Positions 7,552 to 15,581 of a DNA stretch of 64,000 bases are shown here, piece by piece. Made by a program: the position numbers and the translations under genes. The stretch is taken from contig NZ_KQ434753.1 of NCBI RefSeq assembly GCF_001270745.1, positions 1-64,000 on the forward strand, in the 5' to 3' direction. The number at the start of each line of letters is the position of its first letter. Positions within the stretch are counted from its first letter, which is position 1. Source of the stretch: Jiangella muralis (GTDB lineage: Bacteria; Actinomycetota; Actinomycetes; Jiangellales; Jiangellaceae). The notes under the pieces were generated by a model that was not told the origin of the DNA, did not search any database, and saw nothing but the letters and a program-made list of their open reading frames with translations.

Positions 7552-8835
7552 TCAGCGATCGTCGGGTGGTCCGGCGCGTGATTCGGCGGCGGCGAGGCAG
7601 CGCAGCAGGAACGCCCGTTCAGCGTCGTTCCCGCACAGCTCGATCGCGCGCCGATAGGCCACGACCGCGTCGGCCGGGCGATCGAGCCGGTCCAGCAGCC
7701 GGGCGCAGGCGGCGTGCAGTGGGTGGAACCGGTCCAGCGCGCCACCCGCCGCCAGTTCGTCCAGCAGCGCCAGCCCGGCCGCCGGGCCGTGGGCCATCGC
7801 GACGGCGACGGCGCGGTTGAGGTCGACGACCGGGGAGGGGGCGGTCGCGCGGAGGGCGTCGTACAGGCCGACGATCTGGGGCCAGTCGGTGGCGGCGGCC
7901 GTCGGGGCCTCGTCGTGGACGGCGGCGATGGCGGCCTGCAGCGCGTAGGCCCCGGGCGGCCGGTGCCGTAGCGCGTCGAGCACCAGGGCGCGGCCCTCGG
8001 CGACCTCGGCGGGATCCCAGCGGGACCGGTCCTGGTCGTCGAGCAGCACGAGGTCACCGGCGTCGTCGACCCGGGCATCTCGGCGGGCGTCGACCAGCAG
8101 GAGCAGCGCCAGCAGCCCGGTGACCTCCGGTTCGGCCGGGAGCAGCCGGTGCAGGATGCGGGCCAGCCGGATCGCCTCGTCGGCCAGTTCGGGCCGCAGC
8201 AGCGCGGCGCCGTTGCTGGCCGCGTACGCCTCGGTGAACACGACGTACACGACGCTGAGCACGGCGGGCAGCCGCCCGGGCAGCTCCGTCGCCGACGGCA
8301 CGCGGTACGGGATGCCGGCCGCGCCGATCTTCTGCTTCGCCCGCACCAGCCGCTGCGCCATCGTCCCCTCGGGCACCAGGAACGCCCGCGCCACCTGCGC
8401 CGTCGACAGCCCGGCCAGGTAGCGCAGCGTCAACGCGACCCGGGCGTCGGCGGCCAGCGCGGGATGGCAGCAGGTGAAGAACAGCCGCAGCCGGTCGTCG
8501 CCGATGACGTCGGGCCCGCCGTCGTCGGCCGGCTCCGTCAGCCGGGTCAACTCGTCGCGCTCGGCCTCGACCTTCAGCACCGCCAGCTTGGCCGCGTAGT
8601 TCTGCCGCCGCCGCAGGATGTCGACCGCTCGCCGTCGCGCCGTCGTCAGCAACCACGCACCCGGCCGCTCCGGCACGCCGTCGACCGGCCAGCGCTCGAC
8701 CGCCGCCGCGATGGCGTCGGCCGCGACCTCCTCGGCCAGGTCGAAGTCGCCGACCCAGCGGACGAGCGTGGCGAGCAGCCGGCCCCACTCCTCGCGGAAG
8801 ACCGCCTCGGCGGGGTCGGCCGCCCACCCGTTCAC
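7552..8835 (-). CDS. ECF42-type sigma factor with C-terminal extension (DUF6596)
   Basis: A 427-residue sigma factor, about twice the normal ECF size. Region 2 (LAEEVAADAIAAAVERWP, PGAWLLTTARRRAVDILRRR) and region 4 (LRYLAGLSTAQVARAFLVPE) occupy the first 185 residues or so. The remainder is the helical, TPR-like extension typical of group ECF42, with VYVVFTEAYAASNG, RLARILHRLLP and PVVDLNRAVAVAMAHGPAAG. The GTG start is two bases after the stop of the DGPF gene, so the two are one transcript. Known ECF42 factors lack a classical anti-sigma factor and use the extension for control. Confidence 0.9.
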   Translation of the reverse strand: MNGWAADPAEAVFREEWGRLLATLVRWVGDFDLAEEVAADAIAAAVERWPVDGVPERPGAWLLTTARRRAVDILRRRQNYAAKLAVLKVEAERDELTRLTEPADDGGPDVIGDDRLRLFFTCCHPALAADARVALTLRYLAGLSTAQVARAFLVPEGTMAQRLVRAKQKIGAAGIPYRVPSATELPGRLPAVLSVVYVVFTEAYAASNGAALLRPELADEAIRLARILHRLLPAEPEVTGLLALLLLVDARRDARVDDAGDLVLLDDQDRSRWDPAEVAEGRALVLDALRHRPPGAYALQAAIAAVHDEAPTAAATDWPQIVGLYDALRATAPSPVVDLNRAVAVAMAHGPAAGLALLDELAAGGALDRFHPLHAACARLLDRLDRPADAVVAYRRAIELCGNDAERAFLLRCLAAAESRAGPPDDR

Positions 8836-8837
8836 CG

Positions 8838-9191
8838 TCAGCCCTGATCGAACACCGTGATCGGGCGGATCTCCATGGAGCCGTACCGCGCGCCGGGGCA
8901 CTTGGCGGCCCAGTCGAGCGCGGTGTCGAGGTCGGGCACGTCGACCAGGTAGTAGCCGCCGAGCACCTCGCGGGTCTCCGCGAACGGCCCGTCGGTGACC
9001 ACCCGCTCGCCGTCCTTCAGCCGCAGCGTGGTGGCGGTCGCCGTCGGCTGGAGCGCGTTGCCGTCGACATAGACGCCGGACTTGCGGATGGCCTCGTCGT
9101 ACGCGAACCACTCGGCCATCTCGGCGTCCATCTGACTCTGGGCCGATGCCTCGGTGGCCGGCTCGCTGTAGATCAGCAGCAGGTACTGCAT
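8838..9191 (-). CDS. DGPF/YCII-related protein, partner of the ECF42 sigma factor
   Basis: A 117-residue ferredoxin-like-fold protein of the YCII family. The eponymous motif appears as VVTDGPFAETREVLGGYYLV (about 65-84). The ATG at 9191 is preceded by GAAGGGGG, and the protein opens with the family-typical MQYLLLIYSEP. DGPF genes next to ECF42 sigma genes are a known conserved association, and DGPF proteins are reported members of ECF42 regulons. Its biochemical role is not established. Confidence 0.9.
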   Translation of the reverse strand: MQYLLLIYSEPATEASAQSQMDAEMAEWFAYDEAIRKSGVYVDGNALQPTATATTLRLKDGERVVTDGPFAETREVLGGYYLVDVPDLDTALDWAAKCPGARYGSMEIRPITVFDQG

Positions 9192-9312
9192 CACTCGGTC
9201 CCCCTTCGCGGGTCGTCGCGGGCGGCCCGGTGCCGCCCTTACCATGACGACGAACGGCGACTGCCTTCATATACAACACCTCCCCACCGACAACGGGAAC
9301 GCCGTCGGGCCG

Positions 9313-9708
9313 TCAGCTCGCCGTTGGCTGGAACTCGGCCAGGCGATCGGCGTGCGGCGAGCTCTCGGTGGCCGCGAGCCAGTGCGGATGCGAGACGTAG
9401 ACCACCTCGCTCTCCTCGACGGCGCGGTAGACCAGGTCGGTGCCGGCGCGTAGGTAGATCACCTCGCCGGCGGCCGCCGTGGTGACCGTGCCGCCGCTCT
9501 CGACGCTGAACCGGCCGCGGGTGACGACCAGCGCTTCGTCGTACGAGACCGTCCAGGGATTCGACTCCCCCGCGCCGTAGCGGGCGAAGCCGACGGTCAT
9601 CGCGGCGTCGTGGCGCTGGTCGATCGCGTCGGCCAGCTGCAGGTTCTGATCGAGACGGCGGAACCATTCGAGGTCGTCGCCGCTGGTCGCCTTCGTCACG
9701 CCGGACAT
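9313..9708 (-). CDS. Cupin protein, EutQ-like
   Basis: A 131-residue single-domain cupin. The barrel is visible in WTVSYDEALVVTRGRFSVES, AGEVIYLRAGTDLVYRAVEE and SEVVYVSHPHW. The pattern resembles the cupin domain of EutQ and small ethanolamine-utilisation cupins. The usual metal-binding His set is not evident, so it may be a binding rather than a catalytic cupin. AAGGAG precedes the ATG. It is divergent from a TetR gene, and the shared 98-bp gap holds two similar operator-like dyads, so TetR control is likely. Confidence 0.72.
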   Translation of the reverse strand: MSGVTKATSGDDLEWFRRLDQNLQLADAIDQRHDAAMTVGFARYGAGESNPWTVSYDEALVVTRGRFSVESGGTVTTAAAGEVIYLRAGTDLVYRAVEESEVVYVSHPHWLAATESSPHADRLAEFQPTAS

Positions 9709-9723
9709 CTCGCGCTCCTTTTC

Positions 9724-9739
9724 TGTAGTGGTTGCTACA
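9724..9739. promoter_or_regulatory. TetR operator candidate O1
   Basis: TGTAGTGGTTGCTACA has five-base perfect outer arms (TGTAG/CTACA). It is closely similar to the second site at 9778-9793 (consensus TGTAGTGRTYGMYACA). It lies 15 bases upstream of the cupin start, where a bound repressor would cover the cupin promoter. Confidence 0.6.
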
Positions 9740-9777
9740 CAATAAAGCAGTGGCGGAGGGTGGCGTCAAGTGGTTAA

Positions 9778-9793
9778 TGTAGTGATCGACACA
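9778..9793. promoter_or_regulatory. TetR operator candidate O2
   Basis: TGTAGTGATCGACACA is the second copy of the dyad, 38 bases from the first, just before the AAAGGAG ribosome site of the tetR gene. Two matching dyads, one per divergent gene, are the usual layout of an autoregulating TetR repressor. Confidence 0.6.
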
Positions 9794-9806
9794 GAAAGGA
9801 GACTGG

Positions 9807-10409
9807 ATGGGGCGCGGGCGACCACGCGGCTTCGACCGCGAGGTGGCACTCGACGACGCCATGCGGCTGTTCTGGACCCGCGGCTACCAGGACACGTCGA
9901 TCGCCGACCTCACGGACGTGCTGGGCATCGGCTCGCCGAGCCTGTACGCGGCGTTCGGATCCAAGGCGTCGCTGTTCTGCGCGGCGGCCGACCGCTACCA
10001 GGACGGCGACGGCGGCCGGCCGGGCGTGGCGATGGCCGAGGCGCCGACCGCACGCGGCGGCGTCGAGGCGTTGCTGCGCGAGAACGTCACGCTGTTCACC
10101 CGGCGCGGCGGTCCCCGCGGCTGCCTGCTCACCCGGGCGACGCTGAGCTGCCCGCCGACCGACTCGACGGTGCTCGCGTACCTGGATCGCAGCCGGCGGG
10201 ACCGGCTGACGGTGCTGCGAACGAGGCTCCGGACCGCCGCGGCCGACGGCGAACCGTTGCCGTCGGATGACGTCGACACGCTGGCGCAGTTCTACGACGC
10301 GCAGGTACAGGGGCTCGCGGTCCGGGCGCTGGAGGGGGCGAGCCGGGCGGCGCTGCTGCGGACGGTCGACCTGACGATGGCGGGGTGGGACGCGCTGGCC
10401 GCACACTGA
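9807..10409 (+). CDS. TetR/AcrR-family transcriptional regulator
   Basis: 200 residues. The N-terminal HTH is clear: ALDDAMRLFWTRGYQDTSIA, then DVLGIGSPSLYAAFGSKASL (about 37-56). The C-terminal ligand domain contains GPRGCLLTRATLSCPP, a cysteine-bearing stretch found in TetR regulators of the YezE/ComR kind. The ATG follows AAAGGAGACTGG. The divergent cupin gene and the twin dyads between them make local autoregulation the simplest reading. Confidence 0.9.
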   Translation: MGRGRPRGFDREVALDDAMRLFWTRGYQDTSIADLTDVLGIGSPSLYAAFGSKASLFCAAADRYQDGDGGRPGVAMAEAPTARGGVEALLRENVTLFTRRGGPRGCLLTRATLSCPPTDSTVLAYLDRSRRDRLTVLRTRLRTAAADGEPLPSDDVDTLAQFYDAQVQGLAVRALEGASRAALLRTVDLTMAGWDALAAH

Positions 10410-10410
10410 C

Positions 10411-10435
10411 CACGGCGCAGGATGCCGGCGCCGTG
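10411..10435 (+). terminator. Hairpin after the tetR gene
   Basis: CACGGCGC (10411-10418) and GCGCCGTG (10428-10435) form a perfect eight-base stem with a nine-base loop, starting two bases after the tetR stop. There is no T-tract, as is common in high-GC actinobacterial terminators. The rest of the gap to 10594 is relatively A-rich, shows no gene, and probably carries the oxidase promoter. Confidence 0.5.
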
Positions 10436-10594
10436 AGTGCACGGTCGAACAGCACCTGGCCGCCGGCCCGCACGCCGCGGCGCGGCAGCAGTGATCATGC
10501 GCTAACCCATCCGAAACCAGGACATAACCACCACTCCCAAGACTGCCTCTGCGCCCGGCACCCCCGCCCGGGCGGACCGACCAGGAGGCCAGTC

Positions 10595-12211
10595 ATGACC
10601 ACCACCGCCGGTACACCGCACGCCCATTCCAGGCGCAGCTTCCTCACCCGCGTCGGCGCCGTCGGCGGCGCCTCCGCGCTCTACGGCAGCATGGAGGCCC
10701 TCGGCCTGTTCGCGTCGCCCGCCGAAGCCGCTACCAGCGACTTCGCCCCGCCCAGGGCCGCCGACCTCCCCGACTCGGCCCGCAGCCGCGGCACGAAGGT
10801 GGTCATCCTCGGTGCGGGCACCGCCGGGCTTGCGGCGGCATACGAGCTGGGCAAGGCCGGCTACGACTGCACGGTCCTGGAGGCGCGCGACCGTCCCGGT
10901 GGCCGGGCCAAGACGATCCGGCGCGGCGACCGGCTGACCGACACCGACGGGGTGTCGCAGACGTGCGGGTTCGACGACGGGCTGTATTTCAACGCGGGCC
11001 CGGCGCGCATCCCGAACCACCATGTGACCCTCGACTACTGCCGGGAGCTGGGCGTCGCGATCGAGGCGCTGGTGAACGCGAACGCCGAGAGCCTCTACTA
11101 CCACGAGAACACCAGCGGCACCGACTACGGCGAGCTGGCCGGCACCTCCGTCACGCACCGGCAGGCCAAGGCCGACGTGTACGGCTACATCTCCGAACTG
11201 CTCGCCCAGGCGACGAATCAAGGTGCACTCGACGAGACCCTCAGCACCGACGACGCCGAGCGAGTCATCGAGCTGGCGAACAGCCTCGGCGGGCTCACCG
11301 GCGGCAGGTACGTCGGCAACAGCCGGCGCGGCTACGTCGACGCGCCGGGGGCGGGGCACGACGCGGGCGTCGCCGGGACGCCGCCGTCGATGTCGGCGAT
11401 CCTGCAGAGCCGGTTCGGGACCCGCTTCGCGTTCGAATTCGGCTTCGACCAGGCGATGATGATGTGGCAGCCGGTCGGCGGCATGGACCGCATCAGCTCC
11501 GCACTCGCCGCGGCCATCGGTGGCAAGCGCCGCATCACCTACAACGCCCCGGTCACCCAGATCCAGAACCTGCCCGACGGCGTGCGTGTCAGCTACCGCC
11601 TGAACGGCCGTACCCGGACCGTCGAAGCGGACTACTGCATCGCCACCATCCCGCCGATGGTGCTCAAGGGCATCCCGGCGAACTTCACCCAGGCGACGAA
11701 GGACGCGCTCACCGTCCCGACCGGCGCGAACACCGGCAAGATCGGCCTGCAGTACGGCCGCCGCTGGTGGGAGGAGGACGACAAGATCTTCGGCGGCATC
11801 ACGGCGACGAACATGGACATCTCCGGGATCTGGTACCCGTCGTCCGGCTTCCTCGGCCGCAAGGGCGTGGTCGTCGGCTACTACTCCGGCTCCTACACCG
11901 ACCTCCCGGTGGCGGGACGATCGGAGCGCGCCGTCGAACAGGGCGTGAAGATCCACGGCGACAGGTACCGCGACGAACTGGAGACGTCGATCTCGATCGC
12001 CTGGCCGAAGGAGCCGTACAGCCTCGGCGGCTGGGTGAACTGGCCCGGCGGCCGCGGCCCCGCCTACGACCAGTTGCTGCGCCCGGACGGCCGGACGTAC
12101 TTCGCCGGCGACCACCTCAGCTACCTCATCGCCTGGCAGGCCGGCGCCTTCGAGTCCGCCCGCCAGGTCGTCACCGCCCTGCACGAGCGCGTCGCCGCTA
12201 CCGCGGCCTGA
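10595..12211 (+). CDS. Tat-exported flavin amine/L-amino-acid oxidase
   Basis: 538 residues. The start at 10595 follows GGAGG and puts a Tat motif (SRRSFL, residues 12-17) at the N-terminus. Mature flavoenzyme features are the FAD-binding VVILGAGTAGLAAAYELGKA (about 68-87), the Glu-ending LEARDRPGGR, the substrate-side NAGPARIPNHH, and a C-terminal TYFAGDHLSYLIAWQAGAFE that closes the FAD site. These match secreted L-amino-acid oxidases, which turn an amino acid into an imino acid and H2O2. It is followed 13 bases later by an exported RidA, which hydrolyses imines. Exact substrate unknown. Confidence 0.85.
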   Translation: MTTTAGTPHAHSRRSFLTRVGAVGGASALYGSMEALGLFASPAEAATSDFAPPRAADLPDSARSRGTKVVILGAGTAGLAAAYELGKAGYDCTVLEARDRPGGRAKTIRRGDRLTDTDGVSQTCGFDDGLYFNAGPARIPNHHVTLDYCRELGVAIEALVNANAESLYYHENTSGTDYGELAGTSVTHRQAKADVYGYISELLAQATNQGALDETLSTDDAERVIELANSLGGLTGGRYVGNSRRGYVDAPGAGHDAGVAGTPPSMSAILQSRFGTRFAFEFGFDQAMMMWQPVGGMDRISSALAAAIGGKRRITYNAPVTQIQNLPDGVRVSYRLNGRTRTVEADYCIATIPPMVLKGIPANFTQATKDALTVPTGANTGKIGLQYGRRWWEEDDKIFGGITATNMDISGIWYPSSGFLGRKGVVVGYYSGSYTDLPVAGRSERAVEQGVKIHGDRYRDELETSISIAWPKEPYSLGGWVNWPGGRGPAYDQLLRPDGRTYFAGDHLSYLIAWQAGAFESARQVVTALHERVAATAA

Positions 12212-12224
12212 GAGGAGACCAACC

Positions 12225-12872
12225 ATGCGCAAGCCCACCCGCCGCCTCACCGCCGTCGCCGCCGCGTCCAGTCTCGCCACGCTCGCCATCACCGGCAGCG
12301 TCGTCGCCGTCACCGGCATCGGCGCACCCCGGCCACAGGAGGTCCGCTTCAACATCGCGGCGCCCACCCAGGCACCGGACCCGTTCATCGCCAACGGAGT
12401 CGCCGTCGGCAACCAGGTGCCGCTGTACTTCTCCAGCGGCATCGGCCCGGGCGCGCTCAACCCGGCGGCGCCGGCCGGGACGCCGGAGCGCTACATCGAC
12501 CCGGCCCAGTTCCCTGGCGGCGTGCTGCCCGCCGGCGTCACCGTCACCGAGGCGCAGGGCATGAACGCGATGGCCCGCATCAGGGAGAACCTGGAGTCGC
12601 AGGGCCTCTCGCTGAGCAACGTCATCAGCATGCGGATCTACCTGGAGGCGCCGCCCGGCACCGAGCGGGCCGACTACAACGGCTGGAACCGCGCCTATCG
12701 GAAGTGGATGGCCAACGTGAACCGGGTGACCGGCGAGGTGATCCCCGCCTACACGCCGGTCGAGTTCGCCAACGACACCCGGCCGTCACGCACGAACCTC
12801 GAGGTCGACACGCTGCCGGTGGCCGGCTGGCTGGTCGAGATCGAGGTGGTCGCGGCGTACACGAAACGCTAG
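12225..12872 (+). CDS. Exported RidA-family imine deaminase
   Basis: 215 residues: a signal peptide (about 1-30, TRRLTAVAAASSLATLAITG) and a RidA/YjgF domain. The conserved substrate Arg lies in PSRTNLEVDTLP (about 188) and the Glu in VEIEVVAAY (about 205), both as in active RidA enzymes. RidA proteins hydrolyse reactive enamines and imines to keto acids; most are cytoplasmic. Here the partner is a Tat-exported amino-acid oxidase one gene upstream in the same operon, so this copy probably finishes its reaction outside the membrane. Its stop codon shares the tetranucleotide CTAG with the stop of the facing gene. Confidence 0.85.
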   Translation: MRKPTRRLTAVAAASSLATLAITGSVVAVTGIGAPRPQEVRFNIAAPTQAPDPFIANGVAVGNQVPLYFSSGIGPGALNPAAPAGTPERYIDPAQFPGGVLPAGVTVTEAQGMNAMARIRENLESQGLSLSNVISMRIYLEAPPGTERADYNGWNRAYRKWMANVNRVTGEVIPAYTPVEFANDTRPSRTNLEVDTLPVAGWLVEIEVVAAYTKR

Positions 12873-13975
12873 AACGTGCGCCACAACAGCAGCAGGGCGC
12901 GGTCGTCGGCGTCGGACGAGGCGACGGCGTTGATGAGCTTCTGAGCGCCGCCCTCGAAGCCGCGCGCCACCAGGCGCTCGGCCTCGCCCTGGAGCTTGTC
13001 GATGCCGTCCGAGAGGTCGCGCCGTGGCGCCTCGACCAGCCCGTCGGTGTAGAGCATGAGCGCGTCGCCGGGCCGCAGGCGCCCCTTGACCGGCTCGTAG
13101 TGTTTCTGCTCGTAGACGCCGAGCAGGCCACCCTCGGTGTCGAGGGTGGCCCAGCGGCCGGAGCCGGCGTGGAAGTGGATGGCGGGCGGATGGCCGGCCG
13201 AGCGGACCTCGTACTCGCCGGTGGTGAGGTCGACGACGAGATGGACGGCGGTGGCGAAGCCCTCGGGCCAGCGCTGCCGCAGCAGGTAGGCGTTGGCGGC
13301 GGGCAGGAACTGGTCGGGCGGCAGCGAGCCGAGCAGCCCGCCGAACGCGCCGGACAGCAGGAGGGCACGGGTGCCGGCGTTGTGCCCCTTGCCGGACACG
13401 TCGACGAGGGCCAGCTCGAGCATGCGGCCGTCGGTGGAGCGGGAGGCGACGGCGAAGTCGCCGGAGAAGCTGGACCGTTCGGCGGCATGGTGCTTGAGAT
13501 CGATCTGCCAGCCGCGCCCCAGCGGCGGCATGCGGCCCTGGGCGGCCAGCCGGTCGCGCAGGTCGACGAGCATCGACTCGCCCATGGTGCCCTGCAGGCC
13601 GAGCCGCGCCCGCGACCGCGCCAGGCCGAGCGAGACGACGGCGGTGATGCCGACGACGACGGTGACGGCGAGGAAGGTCTGCCCGCCGCCGATGACGACC
13701 CCGCCGGCGATGAGGCAGAACGCGACGGCGCCGACCAGCCAGGCCAGCGCCCGCGGCTGCACGAACAGCCCGCCGAACAGCAGCGGCAGCACCAAGGCGA
13801 TGGCCGGGACGATCGACTCCCACTGCACCATCGACAACCCGAGCAGCAGGGTGGAGGCGAGGAGGACCGCCATGACGACGGGCTCGCGGAGGAGTCGTCG
13901 CGTCAGCGCGCTGGCCGGACGCCCGCCGAAGAACGCCCCGGCAAGCCCGAGCACGCCAGCCGATCGGGTCGTCAC
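12869..13975 (-). CDS. Membrane PP2C/SpoIIE-type serine phosphatase
   Basis: 368 residues. Four or five transmembrane helices fill the first 125 residues or so. The SpoIIE domain then follows, with the metal-binding aspartates in FSGDFAVASR and LALVDVSGKGHNAG, then SAGHPPAIHF, LMLYTDGLVEAP and the final ASSDADDRALLLLW. Such phosphatases act on anti-anti-sigma or regulator proteins in actinobacterial stress circuits. No PAS, GAF or response-receiver domain is attached, so input must come through the membrane part. The GTG start follows AGGG. It converges tail to tail on the ridA gene with a four-base overlap. Confidence 0.88.
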   Translation of the reverse strand: MTTRSAGVLGLAGAFFGGRPASALTRRLLREPVVMAVLLASTLLLGLSMVQWESIVPAIALVLPLLFGGLFVQPRALAWLVGAVAFCLIAGGVVIGGGQTFLAVTVVVGITAVVSLGLARSRARLGLQGTMGESMLVDLRDRLAAQGRMPPLGRGWQIDLKHHAAERSSFSGDFAVASRSTDGRMLELALVDVSGKGHNAGTRALLLSGAFGGLLGSLPPDQFLPAANAYLLRQRWPEGFATAVHLVVDLTTGEYEVRSAGHPPAIHFHAGSGRWATLDTEGGLLGVYEQKHYEPVKGRLRPGDALMLYTDGLVEAPRRDLSDGIDKLQGEAERLVARGFEGGAQKLINAVASSDADDRALLLLWRTF

Positions 13976-14040
13976 ACCAGGACCCTAGCGGCAAAGAGAG
14001 CGTGGGAGGAAGATCACACAGAATTGCCCGTCAGGGTGCG

Positions 14041-14844
14041 TCAATGCTGGCAGTTCGGGCACCAGAACAGGTTCCGGGCCGCCGCTCTTCCAGCCGCGAC
14101 CGGCGTTCCGCAGACGAGGCACGGCTGCCCCGTCCGCCGGTAGACGTACACCTCGCCGCCATGATCGTCGACGCGCGGTGGACGGCCCATCGCCTCGGGC
14201 TCGTGCTCCGGCCGGACGGTGTCGATGCGGCCGGTCTCGACACCCCGTTCCATCAGCCCGACGAGGTCGGCCCAGATGGACCGCAGGACGGACCCCGGCA
14301 CGGACGCGCCAGGACGGGCGGGGTCAAGGCCCGCCCGGAACAGCGACTCCGCGCGGTACACGTTGCCGACGCCGGCGACGACGGACTGGTCCATCAGCAG
14401 CACGCCGATCGGCGCCCGGCTGCGTCCGATCCGCTCCAGCGCCCGCCCGGGATCGTCACCGCGCAGCGGGTCCGGTCCGAGCCGGGCGGCGACGGCGTCC
14501 TTCTCGGGGTCGCCGACGACCTCGCACCGGGTCGGCCCGCGCAGGTCCGCGTGAGCGGAATCGGCGACCAGCCGCATCCGCACCGCACCCCACACGGGGC
14601 CGGCGGGCACCGCCGCGACGTCGAACTTCCCGTACAACCCGAGGTGCACGTGCACCCACCGCCGCCCGGCGAACCCGATGAACAGGTGCTTCCCGTGCGC
14701 CTCCGCCCGCACGAGCCGCACGCCGGTGACGACGGCGGCGCCGGCCGCGAACCGCCCCTGCGGACTGGACACGCCGACGACCCGCCCACCGAAGGCACGG
14801 CACAGTTCACCGGCCAGACGGTGGATCGTGTGGCCCTCGGGCAC
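14041..14844 (-). CDS. nei: Formamidopyrimidine/endonuclease VIII-type DNA glycosylase
   Basis: 267 residues. The GTG start at 14844, with AGGAAGG before it, is fixed by the catalytic N-terminal proline of the family: mature protein PEGHTIHRLAG with Pro2 and Glu3. Other marks are Lys in EAHGKHLFIGF, the H2TH region (QSVVAGVGNVYRAESLF) and the C-terminal zinc finger CLVCGTPV ... CPNC. It removes oxidised bases and nicks the strand. With rpiB and the nitroreductase downstream in the window, the order equals that of Rv2464c to Rv2466c, supporting a Nei1 assignment. Confidence 0.92.
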   Translation of the reverse strand: MPEGHTIHRLAGELCRAFGGRVVGVSSPQGRFAAGAAVVTGVRLVRAEAHGKHLFIGFAGRRWVHVHLGLYGKFDVAAVPAGPVWGAVRMRLVADSAHADLRGPTRCEVVGDPEKDAVAARLGPDPLRGDDPGRALERIGRSRAPIGVLLMDQSVVAGVGNVYRAESLFRAGLDPARPGASVPGSVLRSIWADLVGLMERGVETGRIDTVRPEHEPEAMGRPPRVDDHGGEVYVYRRTGQPCLVCGTPVAAGRAAARNLFWCPNCQH

Positions 14845-14858
14845 GTACCGTCCTTCCT

Positions 14859-15137
14859 GTGAACGATCGCGAGAAGGGTGTCCGCAAGCTCGACCAGGTC
14901 GACCGGCGCTCCCAGGTCGGCGTGTCGCGGGCCATGCGGGCCCGCGACGTGTCGCGCCCGGCTCCCGGCGACATCGAGGCCGCGCTGGAGCGCATCGGGA
15001 AGTCCCCGCTGCCGCCGCGGCCCAGCCCGAGGGCCGACCGCGAGGTCGCCGGCGGCAGCGAGTCGCAGCAGGCAAAGGGAATCAGTCGGCCGGCGCCGGC
15101 AGCGGAGGAAGCTCGCCGTCCGCCTCGTAACGGCTGA
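14859..15137 (+). CDS. Small conserved-looking protein of unknown function
   Basis: 92 residues, GTG start, divergent from the nei gene with 14 bases between starts. The N-terminal half (KLDQVDRRSQVGVSRAMRARDVSRP) is highly charged, helical and non-repetitive. The second half is proline-rich and overlaps the 3' end of rpiB on the other strand by 56 bases, so the true stop region may be untidy. No domain recognised and no strong ribosome site; it could be leaderless. Moderate confidence that it is real, based on the coherent N-terminus and its position. Confidence 0.5.
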   Translation: MNDREKGVRKLDQVDRRSQVGVSRAMRARDVSRPAPGDIEAALERIGKSPLPPRPSPRADREVAGGSESQQAKGISRPAPAAEEARRPPRNG

Positions 15138-15561
15138 GCATGGCGATGCGGCGGGCATGCCGCTCGCTGCCGGAGAACGGGGTGTCGAGGAACGTCCGCA
15201 CGAACGTCGCGATGTCGTCGAACGGGTGCATGCGGGCGCCGACGGCCAGCACGCGGGCGTCGTTGTGCTCGCGGGCCAGCCGGGCGGTCTCCTCGGACCA
15301 CGCCAGCGCCGACCGGATGCCCTTGACCTTGTTCGCGGCCATCTGCTCACCGTTGCCGGAGCCCCCGATGACGATGCCCAGGCTGCCGTCGTCGGAGGCC
15401 ACGCCCGCACCCGCCCGCAGGCAGAACGTCGGGTAGTCGTCCAGCTCGTCGAAGACGAACGGGCCGTGGTCGACGACCTCGTGGCCGCCGTCGCGGAGCA
15501 ACTCGACAAGGCGGTTCTTGACCTCGTATCCGGCATGGTCGGAGCCGACGTGGACGCGCAT
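15082..15561 (-). CDS. rpiB: Ribose-5-phosphate isomerase B
   Basis: 159 residues of the LacAB/RpiB family; interconverts ribose 5-phosphate and ribulose 5-phosphate in the pentose phosphate pathway. It begins with VHVGSDHAGYEVK, and the active-site loop reads VIGGSGNGEQMAANKVKGIR (about 65-84). Glu in GNGEQ replaces the E. coli catalytic Cys, as in mycobacterial RpiB. HNDARVLAVGARM and HARRIAML complete the family pattern. The ATG at 15561 begins the conserved strand. Operon with the upstream nitroreductase, 20 bases away. Confidence 0.95.
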   Translation of the reverse strand: MRVHVGSDHAGYEVKNRLVELLRDGGHEVVDHGPFVFDELDDYPTFCLRAGAGVASDDGSLGIVIGGSGNGEQMAANKVKGIRSALAWSEETARLAREHNDARVLAVGARMHPFDDIATFVRTFLDTPFSGSERHARRIAMLSRYEADGELPPLPAPAD

Positions 15562-15581
15562 GGGCGTCAGTCTGCCGTACG

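Noticed and set aside
9287-9292. TGTCGG on the minus strand as an ECF42 -35 box for the DGPF/sigma operon
   Set aside because: No matching -10 at 16-18 bases; one hexamer alone is not evidence.
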